Shown in pieces: positions 12,826 through 12,994 of a DNA stretch of 12,994 nt. Position 1 is the first letter of the stretch. Each line of letters opens with the position of its first letter. The stretch lies in the NCBI GenBank assembly GCA_017502425.1, contig JAFVVB010000122.1:1-12994 (forward strand), in the 5' to 3' direction. The position numbers and the translations under genes were made by a program. The stretch comes from Ruminococcus sp. (GTDB taxonomy: Bacteria; Bacillota; Clostridia; Oscillospirales; Acutalibacteraceae). The notes below the pieces were generated by a model, which worked only from the letters and a program-made list of their open reading frames with translations, ran no database searches and was not told the DNA's origin.

Positions 12826-12994
12826 ATGGCTAAAAAGGTTAATAATAACGTATTATCGTTTTTAGAAAATAAGACTAATGACTTTAATGATAGAATAGCA
12901 CTTGGAATGCGCAATAATTATGGGTGGAGTGAATTTACATACCAAGGTCTCGGATCCTTAAGCAGAACAATTGCGTCATATTTGATAAATGAAT
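12826..12994 (+). CDS. AMP-binding acyl-CoA synthetase N-terminus, fused in frame and cut by the window edge
   Basis: In frame with glnA, the last 56 codons no longer look like glutamine synthetase. They read MAKKVNNNVLSFLENK, then DRIALGMRNNYGWSEFTYQG, then LGSLSRTIASYLINE. This resembles the start of ANL-superfamily acyl-CoA synthetases, where an FLE-type helix is followed by IALG, a W-x-E-F-T-Y strand and an S-R-x-x-A-x-Y-L helix. Composition changes with it: 13 of 60 bases are G or C at 12841-12900 against 28 of 60 at 12661-12720, and TTA, ATA and AGA codons appear. The ATG at 12826 has no ribosome binding site, so as it stands this could only be translated as a fusion. The family call rests on about 50 residues and is moderate. 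Confidence 0.55.
   Translation, partial: MAKKVNNNVLSFLENKTNDFNDRIALGMRNNYGWSEFTYQGLGSLSRTIASYLINE

Noticed and set aside
12702..12914. Minus-strand open frame of 70 codons
   Set aside because: It is antisense to the glnA frame, spans the chimeric junction and has no ribosome binding site.
12052..12994. A novel bifunctional glutamine synthetase/acyl-CoA synthetase
   Set aside because: The glutamine synthetase active site is cut in half at the junction and the composition changes there, so a working fusion enzyme is implausible; treated as chimera or rearrangement.

Overview
The window looks like a chromosomal piece from a low-to-moderate GC clostridial Firmicute, most likely an Oscillospiraceae/Ruminococcaceae-type gut bacterium. 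The reasons are strong AGGAGG-type ribosome binding sites, textbook sigma-A promoters, the rplU-prp-rpmA-obgE order with an L27 that carries the Firmicute N-terminal pro-sequence, Mini-ribonuclease III, and the ymfF/ymfH-type M16 pair. This family-level placement is inference from gene content, not a search result.

Layout. Positions 1-212 are AT-rich with no gene I can support. From 257 to 9803 everything lies on the minus strand, in four blocks that read from right to left. (1) An M16 peptidase-like pair, lgt and folD (9803 to 5504) are tightly packed or overlapping and behave as one operon. (2) rplU-prp-rpmA (5351 to 4437) has its own extended -10 promoter and a hairpin leader and ends at a clear terminator. 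(3) A small membrane protein, obgE, mrnC and a YitT-family membrane protein (4382 to 1512) start 20-30 bases after that terminator, with no promoter I can see. (4) rpsF-ssb-rpsR (1390 to 257) is driven by a promoter that overlaps the yitT stop codon and the upstream terminator, and ends at a 22-base palindromic terminator.

On the plus strand, a tRNA-Leu(GAG) gene has a perfect promoter (TTGACA, 17 bp, TGATATAAT). It is followed by an unusual 0.5-kb tandem array: two 174-bp repeats, 96% identical, whose ends copy both ends of the tRNA. Terminator hairpins separate the repeats, and the hairpins are themselves flanked by mirror images of the tRNA 3' end. This is the most interesting structure in the window, and I do not recognise it as a named family. 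After it come an unrecognised five-helix membrane protein (10635-11672), a terminator, and a glutamine synthetase gene with a perfect sigma-A promoter.

The glutamine synthetase frame stays open to the window edge. At about 12826-12840 the protein changes from a normal glnA (ending at TATFMPK) to what looks like the N-terminus of an AMP-binding acyl-CoA synthetase, with an abrupt fall in GC. I read this as an assembly chimera at the contig end or a recent rearrangement, and not as a real fusion enzyme.
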